This document shows positions 46,573-47,317 of a DNA stretch of 47,317 bases, one piece after another. Each line of letters starts with the position of its first letter. Positions within the stretch are counted from its first letter, which is position 1. The notes under the pieces are model-generated. The model was not told where the DNA came from. It saw nothing but the letters and a program-made list of their open reading frames with translations, and searched no databases. The stretch covers positions 1-47,317 of the forward strand of contig JAABTF010000016.1 of the NCBI GenBank assembly GCA_011389965.1. The letters are read 5' to 3'. This DNA comes from Halothiobacillus sp. (lineage in GTDB: Bacteria; Pseudomonadota; Gammaproteobacteria; Halothiobacillales; Halothiobacillaceae). The translations under genes and the position numbers were made by a program.

Positions 46573-47317
46573 TCAGCGCACCACCAGCAGCGGCACGTTG
46601 GCCTTCATGATCATCTTGGTGGTGGTGCTGCCCAGTACCAGGTAGCGAATCGGGCTGTGGCCGTAGGCGCCCATGGCCAGCAGGTCGATGTGCTTTTCCC
46701 CGAGATACATCGAAACCGCCTCGTCGACCTTGCCCTGGCGGATGGCCACCTGGGTGTCGAAACCGGCCTTCTGCAGCCGGGTGTTCGCCGTCTGGATCTT
46801 GTCCCAATTGGCCTGCTTTTCCTCGCCCACCATCAGGAGGTGCACCGGCAATCCCTGCAGCAGCGGGGTATTGCAAGCCATCTCCACCAGCTTGTAGGCC
46901 GAGGGGCTGCCGTCGTAGGCGATCAGGAAGCTTTCCGGGCGCTTGAACTCGAGCGGCGTGACCAGAGTGGGCCGGTGGATCATCGACAGGATGCTCGACA
47001 GGTGGCTGCCCACGTGCATGGCCTCCATGTCCCCGTCGCGGCCCTGTTTGCCGATCACCAGCATTTGCATGGCTTCCTGGAGCTCCAGGATCACCTCGGT
47101 GATGTCGCCGTTGCGCAGTAGCTCGGCGGGCGCATCAAAACCGTGGTCCCGCGCCCGGGAGAGCACGTCGGCCAGCAAGGCCCGGCCGCGCTCGCGCTCG
47201 AGCTTGCCGCGCTTTTCCTCGAGCTCGACCATCTCCTTGAGCAGCTTCTCCCGGCCACCGAGGGTCATGTTGCCGGACAGGTCGGTCTTGGACGGCGCAT
47301 GCGGGTTGCTGATCGCA
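46573..47317 (-). CDS. Tandem universal stress protein, 5' partial
   Basis: The frame stays open to the edge of the window (47317), so the N-terminus is missing; the visible part is about 248 aa. Residues from about 130 on (counted from the edge) are a full UspA domain: the strand with ESFLIAYDGSPSAYK, and the ATP-binding pattern G-x2-G-x9-G-S/T in GAYGHSPIRYLVLGSTT. The preceding half is a second, partial Usp-like domain with a helical region rich in Glu, Lys and Arg, so a tandem Usp. Such proteins bind ATP and respond to stress. The gene is convergent with cfa, and a promoter cannot be seen. Confidence 0.88.
   Translation of the reverse strand, partial: AISNPHAPSKTDLSGNMTLGGREKLLKEMVELEEKRGKLERERGRALLADVLSRARDHGFDAPAELLRNGDITEVILELQEAMQMLVIGKQGRDGDMEAMHVGSHLSSILSMIHRPTLVTPLEFKRPESFLIAYDGSPSAYKLVEMACNTPLLQGLPVHLLMVGEEKQANWDKIQTANTRLQKAGFDTQVAIRQGKVDEAVSMYLGEKHIDLLAMGAYGHSPIRYLVLGSTTTKMIMKANVPLLVVR

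Overview
The window is GC-rich chromosomal DNA from a gammaproteobacterium. It carries parts of the Sox thiosulfate-oxidation system (soxX, soxA, soxB), a TusA-like carrier next to a rhodanese, further thioredoxin and rhodanese proteins of the envelope, and CbbY, a phosphatase tied to the Calvin cycle. Together with gammaproteobacterial gene orders (xseB-ispA-dxs, dapA-bamC, wrbA-DUF2069, ilvBNC) this points to an obligately or facultatively autotrophic sulfur oxidiser of the Halothiobacillus/Guyparkeria type. That placement is inference from gene content, not from a marker gene. Coding density is high. I see no rRNA, tRNA, insertion sequence, integrase, phage gene or CRISPR array.

Layout. 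1-4.4 kb (+): end of xseB, ispA, dxs, queD, then folE2 (isoprenoid precursors and the entry to queuosine/folate). 4.5-6.6 kb (-): dapA-bamC. 6.8-9.6 kb (+): a peroxiredoxin, a PIN-PhoH ATPase and a DUF302-like lipoprotein. 9.9-10.8 kb (-): a LysR regulator. 11-13.5 kb (+): a DUF4124 protein and proS. 13.5-16.9 kb (-): an adaptor/TolC pair without a pump, then two periplasmic thioredoxins. 17.1-19.5 kb (+): wrbA, DUF2069, galU, slyD. 19.6-22.4 kb: a membrane protein (-), cbbY (+), a small CZB-like protein (+), a CBS protein (-). 22.5-26.1 kb (-): slt-sbcB. 26.3-30.6 kb: gluQRS (+), exported rhodanese (-), lipoprotein (+), prfC (-). 30.7-37.6 kb (-): ilvB-ilvN-ilvC-pssA-leuA-HolD-like-rimI. 38.0-39.7 kb (-): rhodanese, TusA and an unknown exported protein. 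39.9-41.3 kb (+): a BepA-like protease with a frameshift. 41.6-45.1 kb (+): soxX, soxA, soxB. 45.3-46.5 kb (+): cfa. The right edge is a tandem universal stress protein.

How the genes work together. SoxXA and SoxB are periplasmic enzymes that load thiosulfate onto, and hydrolyse sulfate from, the SoxYZ carrier, which is not in this window. The rhodanese-TusA pair is a cytoplasmic persulfide relay. FolE2 makes the substrate of QueD, and GluQRS modifies queuosine-type tRNA(Asp), so three genes touch the same tRNA modification pathway. The branched-chain amino acid genes form one long same-strand run broken by two leader regions.

Most interesting points: a leucine-codon-rich upstream ORF with a terminator-like hairpin before leuA; an AT-rich motif shared by the regions before soxX and soxB; a long palindrome and a 12-bp repeat before ilvB; a probable HolD (DNA polymerase III psi) between leuA and rimI; a free-standing CZB-like zinc-site protein; and a frameshift in the BepA-like protease. 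I did not find a clear-cut wholly new system.
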